64,000 nucleotides of DNA, from contig CAZINI010000004.1 in assembly GCA_964540575.1 (NCBI GenBank), forward strand, positions 1 through 64,000, in the 5' to 3' direction. Below are positions 54,101 to 62,207 of this stretch, in pieces. Made by a program: the position numbers and the translations under genes. The stretch's first letter is position 1, and every line of letters starts with the position of its first letter. Below the pieces are notes generated by a model. The model was not told the origin of the DNA. It was given only the letters and a program-made list of their open reading frames with translations, and did no database searches. Source of the stretch: UMGS1889 sp964540575. Lineage in GTDB: Bacteria; Bacillota; Clostridia; Oscillospirales; Ruminococcaceae.

Positions 54101-54285
54101 TTCGGAATTCTGAAATTATTTTGCGAAAACCTATTGACATTTTCGGAATTCTGAAATATAATAAGCTTACAGTTTCGGAAATCCGAAATCGCATTTCCGA
54201 AAACGGCAGAAAAAATCTAACCGTCAAGCTGTAATAATATCATTATATTACATATTTCCGAATTTGTCAAGTTCGGAATTCCGTA
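54101..54285. promoter_or_regulatory. Operator cluster for the Xre repressor
   Basis: Palindromic boxes TTCGGAATTCTGAA at 54101-54114 and 54142-54155, TTCGGAAATCCGAA at 54174-54187 and TTCGGAATTCCGTA at 54272-54285, with half-sites near 54194 and 54255. They fill the divergent region between the repressor and the phage-type module. Confidence 0.85.
54134..54162 (+). promoter_or_regulatory. Rightward promoter with an operator between -35 and -10
   Basis: TTGACA-17-TATAAT on the plus strand. The 17-base spacer contains operator 54142-54155, so a bound repressor would exclude RNA polymerase. Predicted start near 54169, before the Cro-like gene. Confidence 0.85.
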
Positions 54286-54307
54286 GAAAAAACAGGAGGA
54301 AAATCGT

Positions 54308-54535
54308 ATGAAGATCGAGAAAAAATCCCTTTGCGAATTCGGCGTATGCGTAAAGCACCGTCTTGTAGAGCTTAACAGGACTCAGCTGTGGCTTATCTCC
54401 GAAACGAAAAAGCTGCTCCCTAACCGCTACATTGACTCGTCCTACCTTCACAAGCTGATGGTGGGCGAGGTACGCTCCGACGAGGTTTGCAGTGCAATGA
54501 TGGAGGTTCTTTATTCGGCTGAACTTGTTCGGTAA
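54308..54535 (+). CDS. Small Cro/CI-like regulator
   Basis: 75 residues, first gene rightward of the operator cluster, with AGGAGG before the ATG. The pattern LVELNRTQLWLISETKKL then SSYLHKLMVGE resembles a shortened helix-turn-helix of phage antirepressor/Cro type. Assignment rests on weak sequence likeness plus its position opposite the Xre gene. Confidence 0.6.
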   Translation: MKIEKKSLCEFGVCVKHRLVELNRTQLWLISETKKLLPNRYIDSSYLHKLMVGEVRSDEVCSAMMEVLYSAELVR

Positions 54536-54572
54536 ATATCATTTGGTAAGCAAAATTCCTTGGGTTTAGTTT

Positions 54573-54586
54573 AGCACAAATGTTCT
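54573..54586. promoter_or_regulatory. LexA-box-like sequence upstream of the structural module
   Basis: AGCACAAATGTTCT differs in one base from the half-palindrome GAAC-N4-GTTC recognised by Firmicute LexA. It lies four bases before the -35 of the next promoter. One mismatch makes this a candidate only. Confidence 0.4.
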
Positions 54587-54589
54587 AAA

Positions 54590-54618
54590 TTGTCAATAGT
54601 ATTCGAGAAAATTAATTT
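54590..54618 (+). promoter_or_regulatory. Possible promoter of the structural module
   Basis: TTGTCA-17-TAATTT on the plus strand, predicted start near 54625, about 45 nt before the first gene of the module. Confidence 0.5.
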
Positions 54619-54670
54619 CATTTAACGTTTTGTGAACAACTGTTTCGAAGTTTGTGACGACAGAAAGGAG

Positions 54671-55063
54671 GTGATATTTATAGATGAGAGAATTCGCAGG
54701 GCAGATGCCTTGCTTCGGGAGAGGATACCTCTCGGGAAGTCCCTGAAAAACCTTGAGGAGGCGAAGGAAAAGCTTTCTGCAATTGACGGCAGGGACGCTG
54801 CTTTGGAGGAGCTTTACGGGCAGATAACTGCCGCCGCAAAGACCGTCCGCACCTACATTGAGCTTATCGACAGTGCTGTTGACCGCCTGGACGGCTACTA
54901 TGCAAAGCTGGTTCGGCTGGTTTACTGTGACGGGCTTACGGCGTACGATATTTGCGAGCGGTACGGCTGGAACAGCGTTAATTCCTACTACTACCACCGC
55001 AGGCTTGCACTGCTGGATTTCTTCGTGATATGGTTCGGAAAGGAGGAGTCGGAGGTTGAATGA
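54671..55063 (+). CDS. Phage-type sigma-like/late regulator protein
   Basis: About 130 residues: a coiled-coil N-terminal half (RRADALLRERIPLGKSL, then long Glu/Lys/Ala helices) and a C-terminal helix-turn-helix (LTAYDICERYGWNSVNSYYY) as in DUF1492/ArpU-like phage late regulators. The start is unclear. AAAGGAGG at 54664-54671 is ideally spaced only for an ATA at 54680 in this frame or an out-of-frame ATG at 54684; the GTG at 54671 overlaps the binding site and a GTG at 54632 has none. I give 54671 as a compromise. Confidence 0.65.
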   Translation: MIFIDERIRRADALLRERIPLGKSLKNLEEAKEKLSAIDGRDAALEELYGQITAAAKTVRTYIELIDSAVDRLDGYYAKLVRLVYCDGLTAYDICERYGWNSVNSYYYHRRLALLDFFVIWFGKEESEVE

Positions 55064-55385
55064 GGAGGAAAGCCGCAGGGAGATAATCGGCGTTCTCCTT
55101 GAAAAGGCGAGGGACGCTGCCGACAATCTGGACGTATATCAGGTTTCCCGAAAGACTAAGGTCAAAAGCGTTTCGGGCAAGACCGATGACAGGGAGGAAA
55201 CTGTTGTTGACACGGAGGAGCTGGAAACTCAGCGGCTGGAGGGCTGTGTTGATGTGGCAAGGCTTCGTCAGCTGATAGCGGGGCTAAAGGATCTGGAGGA
55301 TATGGACAGACGTGATGATGACGGCAGGCTTAAAGAGCTTATCGAGGCACTTTGGAGCAAAGAGGAAGGTGAAGTGAAAAAATGA
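55056..55385 (+). CDS. Small charged phage-module protein, unknown
   Basis: 109 residues, very rich in Glu, Asp, Arg and Lys, all helix with coiled-coil character at the C-terminus (ARLRQLIAGLKDLEDMD). The TTG start is nine bases after AAAGGAGG and overlaps the previous gene by eight bases; it overlaps the portal gene by four. In this position many phages carry a small terminase subunit, but no DNA-binding motif is seen and I do not make that call. Confidence 0.65.
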   Translation: MNEEESRREIIGVLLEKARDAADNLDVYQVSRKTKVKSVSGKTDDREETVVDTEELETQRLEGCVDVARLRQLIAGLKDLEDMDRRDDDGRLKELIEALWSKEEGEVKK

Positions 55386-56752
55386 GCATTGTAAGCGATG
55401 CAAGGACGGTATTCGGCTCTGCCCCCGAGCTGGAGGGCGAATACGGCAGGATAGAGCGGGCGATGAGAATTTACAGGGGAAATGCCCCGTGGCTGAGGGT
55501 GAAGCGAAGCGGGCTTCATTCAAGGGGCGAACGGCGAATGTTCTCTATGAACACGGCAAAGGCGGCGGCGGACGAGCTGGCGGCGTTGGTCATATGCGAG
55601 GGGGCGGAGTTTTTCACAAACGTTCCCGAATACACCGAGTATGTAAACAGGGTGCTGGAGGAAAACGGATTTCACGCTATGCTGCCCGACTTTTTCTCAA
55701 AGGCGTTTATGTCCGGCGGCGGTGCGGTGACGGTCGGTGCGGAGGACGGATTTGTGGGCTTATCCGTAATTTCGGCGGAAAATTTCCTGCCCGTTTCATG
55801 GAACGGACGGGAGATAACCGAAGCAATTTTCCGAACGGGTTTTTCCGAGGGCGGCAGCCGATACACCGTGCTTGAACGTTTCTCAAACGGTGAAAAGGGC
55901 TTTCCCGTTACGGAGAGCAGGGCATTTGTATCGGAACGTTCGGGCGTTTCCCTTGGCAGAGAGGTTCCCGAAATGGGCGGCAGCACCGAGTACAGGGGCG
56001 TTTCGGGAAAGCTGTTTTCCTGCTTCCGTCCCGCTGTTTCGGGGGGATATGACGGTTCGCCCGTTGGCTGCGGGGTGATGGATTTTGCGTTGGACACGCT
56101 CAGGGCTTTGGACATAGCCTTTGACAGTATGGCTAGAGAGTTCATTCTCGGCAAAAAGCGGATAATCGTCCCCTATTCCTGCATAAGGACGGTCACAGAC
56201 CCTGAAACGGGTGCGGCGGTGAGATATTTCGATGCGGACGATGAAGCCTTCGTTGCCCTGAAAACCGATGATCGGACGGACTTGCAGGTGACGGACAGCA
56301 CTTGCGTTCTGCGTATCGAGGAGCACGTTTCGGCGATAAAGGCACTGCTGAATATCCTCTGCTTTCAGCTGGGAATAAGCTCCGAGGCGTTGGCATTTGA
56401 CAGCGTTCGTGGACTAAAGACCATCAAGACGGCGACTGAGGTCATATCTCAGGACAGCAAGACCGCACGCACCGTAAATATCAACCGCCGAATGGCGACC
56501 GAGTTTTTCAAGGGGCTTGCGGAAGCTATTATTTCCGTCGGGATCTGCACGGGAAAGCTGATGCCAAAGCCCCACACCATAACCATCGGCTGGAAGGACG
56601 GCATTATCATCGACGACGGCACGGTCATCTCCGAAAATATTCGTCTGGTGGAAGCGGGGCTTCGTTCCCGTGAGCGGGCGGTCATGGAGATAAACAAGTG
56701 TGACCGCACGGCGGCGGAGGAGGAGCTTTCCGCCGTTGATGAAAGGAGGTGA
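55382..56752 (+). CDS. Phage portal protein
   Basis: 456 residues, similar in plan to the SPP1 gp6/A118-family portals: N-terminal MNTAKAAADELAALVICEGA, the middle YFDADDEAF and IKALLNILCFQLGIS segments, and the tail NRRMATEFFKGLAEAII. It would form the dodecameric ring at the capsid vertex. ATGA overlap with the gene before. Terminase genes normally precede a portal gene but are absent here. Confidence 0.85.
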   Translation: MSIVSDARTVFGSAPELEGEYGRIERAMRIYRGNAPWLRVKRSGLHSRGERRMFSMNTAKAAADELAALVICEGAEFFTNVPEYTEYVNRVLEENGFHAMLPDFFSKAFMSGGGAVTVGAEDGFVGLSVISAENFLPVSWNGREITEAIFRTGFSEGGSRYTVLERFSNGEKGFPVTESRAFVSERSGVSLGREVPEMGGSTEYRGVSGKLFSCFRPAVSGGYDGSPVGCGVMDFALDTLRALDIAFDSMAREFILGKKRIIVPYSCIRTVTDPETGAAVRYFDADDEAFVALKTDDRTDLQVTDSTCVLRIEEHVSAIKALLNILCFQLGISSEALAFDSVRGLKTIKTATEVISQDSKTARTVNINRRMATEFFKGLAEAIISVGICTGKLMPKPHTITIGWKDGIIIDDGTVISENIRLVEAGLRSRERAVMEINKCDRTAAEEELSAVDERR

Positions 56753-56757
56753 TCATG

Positions 56758-57096
56758 ATGGACGAGATCACGGAAATTCAGCCCGAAAACACAGAGGAAG
56801 CCCCCGAAGAGCAGCTTCCCGTCAATGACGAAGCGGAGCGGCTCAGAAAGCGTGTTATCTGTCTGGAAAACGGGGTGCGTCCCGAATATGCGGAGGATTT
56901 TTCCGCAATTGCGGAGCGGCTTTCCTCGGGCGGGGAGATGGATTTTGAAGCGGCTGTAAAGGCGGCGGCGGAGAAATATCCTCTGTTCACAAATGACGGC
57001 AGAGGCGTTTTCAGGGGCGGTGCAAGATGCCCTCAGACAGGCTGCGGCGACATCGGAGATATTATCCGTTCGGAGCAGGTAAAGAGAAGAAAATAA
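56758..57096 (+). CDS. Scaffold-like protein
   Basis: 112 residues, strongly acidic N-terminal third (EITEIQPENTEEAPEEQLP), a helical middle (AEDFSAIAERLSSGG) and a basic tail (SEQVKRRK). Position between portal and capsid, size and charge pattern fit a phage scaffolding protein. The ATG at 56758 is eight bases after AAAGGAGG; the ATG at 56755 is equally in frame. Confidence 0.65.
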   Translation: MDEITEIQPENTEEAPEEQLPVNDEAERLRKRVICLENGVRPEYAEDFSAIAERLSSGGEMDFEAAVKAAAEKYPLFTNDGRGVFRGGARCPQTGCGDIGDIIRSEQVKRRK

Positions 57097-57114
57097 TATT
57101 TGGAGGTAAAAATT

Positions 57115-57987
57115 ATGGCATATTTAAAGGATGAACTCAGCGGTTTTATTCCCGAGGAAATTTCTTCGGACATTATCAGAAAGGTGACAAGAGGTTCAAG
57201 CGTTATGCGTCTTTCGAGAATCGAAACTATGAAGTCGGACAAGAAGAAAATTCCCGTGCTGACTTCGGAAGCCGGTGCATACTGGGTCGGTGAGGGCGAA
57301 AGAATTCAGGCAAGCGGTGCGACCTGGATTCATCCCGAGCTGACAGCAAAGAAGCTGGCAGTCATCGTTCCCGTTACAAAGGAAAAGCTGGAGGACGCTG
57401 CTGTGGACGTGTTCGGAGAGCTGTCCGAAAGCATTGCGGAAGCGTTTTACACGGCTATCGATGCGGCGGCTATTTTCGGCAAAAACTCTCCCTTTTCGTC
57501 AAATCTGAAAAGCTCCGTAACAAAGTCTGCATCGATCATTACAGCAACCGACCGCACAGATACGGACATTGCGGACATGCTGGCAAAGATCGAAGATGCG
57601 GGCTATGACCCGGACGGTATTGCGGCGGGCATCGGCGTGAAGAATGCGTTCCGCAGACTTCGTGATGCGGACGGTGCTCCCGTTTATCTTGAGGGTACGG
57701 ACGGCAAGGAGATCTATTCCGTTCCCGTGGAATTTGTCCGCAACGGTGCATGGGACAAGACGGTTTTCTCCGCACTGGCAGGCGAATGGAAATATTCCGT
57801 TGTGGGTATCAGAAGCGGTATTCAGTTTGAAATTCTCAAAGAAGCTACTCTTCAGGGCACTCTTGACGAGGACGGCAAGCCTGTTTCTCTGGCAGAGCAG
57901 GATATGATCGCAATCAAGGCGACTATGAGAATTGGCTATCTCGTTGTTAAGGACGATGCATTTGCCGCTGTTGCCGCTAAGGCATAA
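57115..57987 (+). CDS. Phage major capsid protein, HK97 fold
   Basis: 290 residues. The block KIPVLTSEAGAYWVGEGE followed by KKLAVIVPVTKEKLEDA is characteristic of HK97-type capsid proteins. There is no N-terminal delta domain and no prohead protease gene, matching the separate scaffold-like protein. GGAGG lies eight bases before the ATG at 57115. Codon use resembles highly expressed genes more than its neighbours do. Confidence 0.9.
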   Translation: MAYLKDELSGFIPEEISSDIIRKVTRGSSVMRLSRIETMKSDKKKIPVLTSEAGAYWVGEGERIQASGATWIHPELTAKKLAVIVPVTKEKLEDAAVDVFGELSESIAEAFYTAIDAAAIFGKNSPFSSNLKSSVTKSASIITATDRTDTDIADMLAKIEDAGYDPDGIAAGIGVKNAFRRLRDADGAPVYLEGTDGKEIYSVPVEFVRNGAWDKTVFSALAGEWKYSVVGIRSGIQFEILKEATLQGTLDEDGKPVSLAEQDMIAIKATMRIGYLVVKDDAFAAVAAKA

Positions 57988-58053
57988 CATTTTCGGCGGG
58001 GAGGACGGACAATTCCGTTCTCTCTGTCGGATAACGAAAGGACGGTGACTCAT

Positions 58054-58449
58054 ATGGAAATGTTTGCCGACAGCGAATATTATCTGAATATTTATAAGGG
58101 CGATAAGATCCCCGCAGAACGCCTTGAATCAAGGCTTGCGGAGGCTTCCGAAATATGCGGCGGTGTCTGCATGGGACGCTTATCGGCAGACGCTTTGGAC
58201 AAAATGCCCGTTGCATATGCGGAAAAGGTCAGGCTGGCTGTTTGCGTTCAGGCGGATCATATTGAAGAAAAGGGCGGGCTGTACGGATTTGGTTCGGACA
58301 ATTACGGCAGTTATAAGCTGGGGGATTTTTCCTATTCGGACGGGGGATATGCTCGGCAGAAAAAGCAGGCGGAGGAGTGTATCTGCCCCGCTGCGTACGC
58401 AATTCTTGAGCAGACGGGCTTGACCTTTCGGGGGGTGGCTGCAATATGA
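58054..58449 (+). CDS. Head-tail connector (gp6-like)
   Basis: 131 residues, helical, in the position and of the size of phage head-tail connector/adaptor proteins. DSEYYLNIYKGDKIP followed by EASEICGGVCMGRL resembles the N-terminal helices of that family. Start at ATG 58054, 11 bases after AAAGGA. It overlaps the next gene by four bases. Confidence 0.7.
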   Translation: MEMFADSEYYLNIYKGDKIPAERLESRLAEASEICGGVCMGRLSADALDKMPVAYAEKVRLAVCVQADHIEEKGGLYGFGSDNYGSYKLGDFSYSDGGYARQKKQAEECICPAAYAILEQTGLTFRGVAAI

Positions 58450-58784
58450 AAAGCATACCTTCCGAGCTGCTTCGGGACAGCTGTCTGCTGAAAACCGAGG
58501 TAAGCCGTGACGAATGGGACAAGGCTGTTTGCGAGGAAACGACGCTTGAAAATGTCTGCATTCGGACGGGTATTTCGGGGGAGGAAAATGTCGGTTCAGA
58601 GGAGAATATTCCCTTTGGTGTGCTGTATTTTGACGGCGAAAAAAGCCGTCCGAACGGGACGGAGTTTATCCCGCTGAAACAGAGGATTGTATTCGGCGGG
58701 AGGGAATTTCGTGTGCTGTCTGCCGAGCGGTTTTGCTTTGGCGGAAAGCTTCATCATATGAAAGTGAGGCTGGGCAGAAAATGA
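58446..58784 (+). CDS. Minor capsid/head-closure protein
   Basis: 112 residues with a beta-rich C-terminal part (LKQRIVFGGREFRVLSAERF, HHMKVRLG) typical of small head-closure or 'minor capsid 1' proteins. ATGA junctions at both ends indicate a tightly coupled gene string. Confidence 0.65.
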   Translation: MKSIPSELLRDSCLLKTEVSRDEWDKAVCEETTLENVCIRTGISGEENVGSEENIPFGVLYFDGEKSRPNGTEFIPLKQRIVFGGREFRVLSAERFCFGGKLHHMKVRLGRK

Positions 58785-59152
58785 GCATTTCGGAAAACAT
58801 TCTGACCGCCGCCGCACGGCTGATAAACGGCTGCATCGGCGGCAGGGCGAGGGAGGATATTCCCGTGATAATGCTGTCCGATTTCGATGAAAAGGAGCGT
58901 TTCTTTGACGGCGGCAGACTATTTTCGATGAAGCTTGTGCTTCGGAGAATTTGCGGGGGCGATGCCCGTCAGACCTATTCTCAGCTTTGCGGAGAAGCGG
59001 AAGCAATTGAAAAAATGCTGTCCGATGACAGTCTGCTGTTTCTTTTCGCACGGGCGGACAAGCCTGTTTTCGGGGGATATTCTCAGGACGGACGGCAGAT
59101 ATTTCAGGCGGATATTTTCATCGAAGCGGCGGAAAGGGGGAATTTGCCGTGA
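58781..59152 (+). CDS. Putative tail-terminator-type protein
   Basis: 123 residues starting at ATG 58781 inside the previous stop; a longer frame is rejected. Alternating strands and helices (RLFSMKLVLRRI, GYSQDGRQIFQADIFI) and location fit a tail-terminator or minor capsid 2 protein. No specific motif. Confidence 0.6.
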   Translation: MSISENILTAAARLINGCIGGRAREDIPVIMLSDFDEKERFFDGGRLFSMKLVLRRICGGDARQTYSQLCGEAEAIEKMLSDDSLLFLFARADKPVFGGYSQDGRQIFQADIFIEAAERGNLP

Positions 59153-59547
59153 CATTTTCGGGATATGTGAAAAAAATCGAGGTCTGCATTTCCGAGGACG
59201 AGCGAGCAGAGCTTTCTGCGGGATTTTCAGCCGCCGAGGGACGGCTGTCCGAAGCTGTGCGAAGTTTTCGTTTTCTCGGTTCGCACGGACGTACGGAAAG
59301 CTTTGTCACAGCCTGCGAACCTGCCGTTAAGCTGACGGGTATTCGTGTGGTCGGGGACAGGGCACAGGACTACATTTTCTCGGGGGCAAGGCTTTTCGGC
59401 AGCGGGTCATTCCGTCGGGTACGGCTTCGGCTCACCTATGATGACGACAGCTTTTCCGATGAAACGGCGGTCATATCCGCATATCGCTTCGAGGGCAAGG
59501 CGAGCAGTCCCGAGAGGATAACGGTGGACATTCGTCTGTCCGTTTAA
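59149..59547 (+). CDS. Putative tail structural protein
   Basis: 132 residues with a GTG start overlapping the previous stop. Mostly beta strand (SFRRVRLRLTYDDDSFSDET, VDIRLSV), of the size of small tail-tube proteins. No direct family match by eye, so the call rests on position and predicted fold. Confidence 0.55.
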   Translation: MTFSGYVKKIEVCISEDERAELSAGFSAAEGRLSEAVRSFRFLGSHGRTESFVTACEPAVKLTGIRVVGDRAQDYIFSGARLFGSGSFRRVRLRLTYDDDSFSDETAVISAYRFEGKASSPERITVDIRLSV

Positions 59548-59562
59548 ATCGGAGGTGGACAG

Positions 59563-59718
59563 ATGGAATTTTCATTTGAAAAAAGCGAAATTATCGAGGA
59601 AGGGTCTTCGGTTATCCCCGAAATAAGTGACAGCACTATGCTTGCGGAGGATAAGGAATTCCGTGCGGAAGAGCTGCTTGAATTGCTGGAATCGGCAAGG
59701 ATAAACGGCGATATTTGA
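59563..59718 (+). CDS. Small acidic phage-module protein, 51 residues
   Basis: Begins MEFSFEKSEIIEEG and ends ESARINGDI, with a helical EELLELLESAR near the end. GGAGG lies seven bases before the ATG and the gap to the next gene is 13 bases, so it is a genuine member of the string. In tailed phages a small gene pair at this place encodes tail assembly chaperones; whether this is one is unknown. Confidence 0.7.
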   Translation: MEFSFEKSEIIEEGSSVIPEISDSTMLAEDKEFRAEELLELLESARINGDI

Positions 59719-59731
59719 AAGGAGCGTTTTT

Positions 59732-60103
59732 ATGGCAAGACTTAAAATAGGCAGCTTTGAAGCGGACGGCAGGACGGTGTCCCTTTCGGAGAAGCGGTCG
59801 GCTGTTACGGACAGTTCGGACAGCTATCGGGACATAAACGGCGTGCTGCACGAAAATATTCTCGGGGTGAAGATCGTTCTGGATTTCACGGTGGATATGC
59901 TTGATGATGCTCAGGCGGCGGCACTTAAATCCGAGCTTTCGGGGGGCAGCGTGACGGCGGCTTACAGCGTTCCCGATGCGAAAGTGGGGGTATTCTCCGT
60001 AAATGCCGTTACAACGGAATTTTCCTGTGCGGACAGTGACGGTGCACGGTGGAGAGTTCGTGCACTTCTCGAAAGAACCGATTCGGACGGGGACTTCGGG
60101 TAG
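59732..60103 (+). CDS. Putative tail/baseplate protein
   Basis: 123 residues; SYRDINGVLHENILGVKIVL followed by DAQAAALKSELSGG resembles small tail proteins of gut siphophages. AAAGGAG precedes the ATG. The following hub-like gene begins inside its last 44 bases. Confidence 0.6.
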   Translation: MARLKIGSFEADGRTVSLSEKRSAVTDSSDSYRDINGVLHENILGVKIVLDFTVDMLDDAQAAALKSELSGGSVTAAYSVPDAKVGVFSVNAVTTEFSCADSDGARWRVRALLERTDSDGDFG

Positions 60104-61295
60104 CGGGGACGACCGGCTGAATGTCATTATCAGGGTCGATGACAGATGGGAGTTCACGAACAGCGATATTACCGCATTTCCCGTGCTTACAAAAAGCTGC
60201 GGCGGCTCAAACAAGGGCTTTGCGGCGGGTCGTGCGGTATGCGGGGAGCTTCGCTGTGAGATACCCTATTATGACTATCCCCGTGGGGCGAAGGTGGAGC
60301 TGTTTATCGGCATAAATTCGGAGGCGGTGGGGACGTTTTACATTTACGAAAGGCGTATTCGGGGAAACCGTGCGGAGCTGCGTGCGAGGGACGTTATTTC
60401 TCTTTCGGACATTCCCTTTTCTCCTGCCGAAAACGAGCCGCTTGACACGGTAAATCTGCTGCTGGACAGCATTGGCGATCAGCTGGGTGTGAACATTCCG
60501 TCGGTGGAAAATAATTACGAGATCCCCGATGATACGCCGCTTAAAGGCAGTATCAGAGATATGTTGGGCTGGTGTGCCGCATCTCAGGGGGTAAATGCTT
60601 ATGCTCATCTCGGGGTGATTTGGGTGAAGCCGCCCGATTCGGACAGTTCGGTTACTGTGGGCAGCGGAGCTCATTCCGTGGTGGAGGTTCGGTCGCTGTT
60701 CTGCGGAAATATCGGCAGAGTTCGGCTGAAAAAAACCGACTGCAAGCTTCCCGAGGAGCTTTGTACGGTAACTGTCCGAAAGAACGGTGCAGTGTCCGAA
60801 CGACTTCAGACACTTGAAGATTTCGGCATATTTGAAAGCGGTGCAAGCGGCAGGACGGCAGAGCTTGTTATCCCCTTTGCAAGTGCGGAAATGGCGGAAA
60901 ATATCCGTGTGAGCCTGGCGGGTAAAGGCTTCGGAAACGCCTTTTACTGCAAGGTTTGCAGGCTGAACAGAGTTCCGAATATTGCGGACAAGGTGATATT
61001 TTCCGATATGTCCGACGGCATTTTCTATATTTCGGGAATGTCCGTGCGATTTACGGGCAGGGGGATATTTGCTTCGCTTTATTCCGAGGGGGACAACGAA
61101 AACGAAGGACGCTACTATTCCCGTGAGGAACGTTCGCTGATGAAAAAAGCGGAGCTGGACAGCGATTTCGGCGGCGTTCGGGTCTGCTCTTCGGGGGAGA
61201 TACGTTCGCACATTTCGGGCAGCGATACGGCGGTTTCCTTCGGCGGCGGGGTAATGTCCGTTTATGCATTGGAGGGCGAAAATGAACAGAGTTAA
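60060..61295 (+). CDS. Putative tail hub/baseplate protein
   Basis: 411 residues from a GTG at 60060, five bases after GGTGGAG; no ATG, GTG or TTG suits between the previous stop and residue 30. The N-terminal part (GELRCEIPYYDYPRGAKVEL, then FYIYERRI and RARDVISLSD) and the later IRDMLGWCAASQGVNAY resemble hub proteins of the gp27/XkdQ kind. It would sit at the distal tail end. Gene size fits, but a tape measure gene, normally just before, is missing. Confidence 0.65.
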   Translation: MHFSKEPIRTGTSGSGDDRLNVIIRVDDRWEFTNSDITAFPVLTKSCGGSNKGFAAGRAVCGELRCEIPYYDYPRGAKVELFIGINSEAVGTFYIYERRIRGNRAELRARDVISLSDIPFSPAENEPLDTVNLLLDSIGDQLGVNIPSVENNYEIPDDTPLKGSIRDMLGWCAASQGVNAYAHLGVIWVKPPDSDSSVTVGSGAHSVVEVRSLFCGNIGRVRLKKTDCKLPEELCTVTVRKNGAVSERLQTLEDFGIFESGASGRTAELVIPFASAEMAENIRVSLAGKGFGNAFYCKVCRLNRVPNIADKVIFSDMSDGIFYISGMSVRFTGRGIFASLYSEGDNENEGRYYSREERSLMKKAELDSDFGGVRVCSSGEIRSHISGSDTAVSFGGGVMSVYALEGENEQS

Positions 61296-61554
61296 GATAG
61301 GGGAGATAGCTCCTCTTAACAGCGGAAATGTCCGTGGATTGGAGCTTTCGGGCGATTATCTGAAAATGTCCGGATTGGTCGTTTCGGCTGTTCACCCCGA
61401 AAAAATATCCGTTTCCCACAGTGCGATAGATTTTCGGTATACCGTCGGGAATGAAACGGTCGTCCGTTCGTACGGGCTGACTCGTTCGGACGGGAAAATA
61501 ACGTCCGTTACGTTCCCCGACGGGCATAGTCTGGAGGTGGTTCGGAATGGTTGA
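61282..61554 (+). CDS. Small phage-module protein, unknown
   Basis: 90 residues from an ATG six bases after TTGGAGG. Beta-rich (SHSAIDFRYTVGNETVVRSY, KITSVTFPDG). It overlaps the hub gene by 14 bases and the next gene by eight. Probably a baseplate accessory; not recognised. Confidence 0.6.
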   Translation: MNRVKIGEIAPLNSGNVRGLELSGDYLKMSGLVVSAVHPEKISVSHSAIDFRYTVGNETVVRSYGLTRSDGKITSVTFPDGHSLEVVRNG

Positions 61555-62203
61555 CGAGGACTTTGCGTTGGGATATGTCTGCGGGTTTAACGATGCGGGT
61601 GGCGGCTCGGGAGATACTTCGGGTATCGTTATTGCCAAAATGTATCCCTTCGGCGACAGCGGTTACGGTATAGGACTTTTTGATTACAGCATGACGGGTA
61701 TCTGCCGTAACAGGCAAGGATTTGATTCGTGGACGGCTGACTACGGGACTCAAAACGTACACAATATTCCCGGACCGCTGCAAAGCAGTACATACGAGTG
61801 GGGATATGCGGCTATGCAGGGCAATAAGGTCATAGGCTATTGCTTGTCCGGTGAGGCTATCGCAAATGATAAGCTTAATTGGACGCATATCAATGGTGTG
61901 TGGGAGATGCAAGATCCTGTTTTTCCTGTATTTGGAGGAGAAAAAATCATTGCAAGATCTCCGGGTGTGAAATACACTTACTATGACGTTGAGTATTATC
62001 TCGAGGGCACAGTTTCCGATGCTGGCGGAGAGAGTAATTATTCCGATTTCATTTTCGGAGTGCAGCGTAACCCCAACAACGGAAAGGGCTATCAGTGGTC
62101 AATACGTCAGTCAAAGTATTTCTATGACATTTGCTCGGGAGATAATATGCTGGGCTGGTTTACCGCACTTGTGGAAAACGGCATAACTTTAGAGGAGGAA
62201 TAA
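61547..62203 (+). CDS. Putative tail-tip/fibre protein
   Basis: 218 residues, Gly/Tyr/Asn/Trp-rich (GYGIGLFDYSM, NIPGPLQSSTYEWGYAAMQG), without cysteine motifs or signal. Composition is unlike its neighbours and slightly more AT-rich, as in host-range proteins that have been exchanged between phages. Position before the tail fibre gene suggests a receptor-binding component. Confidence 0.6.
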   Translation: MVDEDFALGYVCGFNDAGGGSGDTSGIVIAKMYPFGDSGYGIGLFDYSMTGICRNRQGFDSWTADYGTQNVHNIPGPLQSSTYEWGYAAMQGNKVIGYCLSGEAIANDKLNWTHINGVWEMQDPVFPVFGGEKIIARSPGVKYTYYDVEYYLEGTVSDAGGESNYSDFIFGVQRNPNNGKGYQWSIRQSKYFYDICSGDNMLGWFTALVENGITLEEE

Positions 62204-62207
62204 AACT

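Noticed and set aside
55056..55385. Small terminase subunit
   Set aside because: Position would fit, but the sequence is only charged helix with no helix-turn-helix, and there is no large subunit after it.
60207..61211. Minus-strand frame of 334 codons opposite the hub-like gene
   Set aside because: No ribosome binding site, no motif, and it runs against a string of overlapping genes; long antisense frames are common here because of the codon bias.
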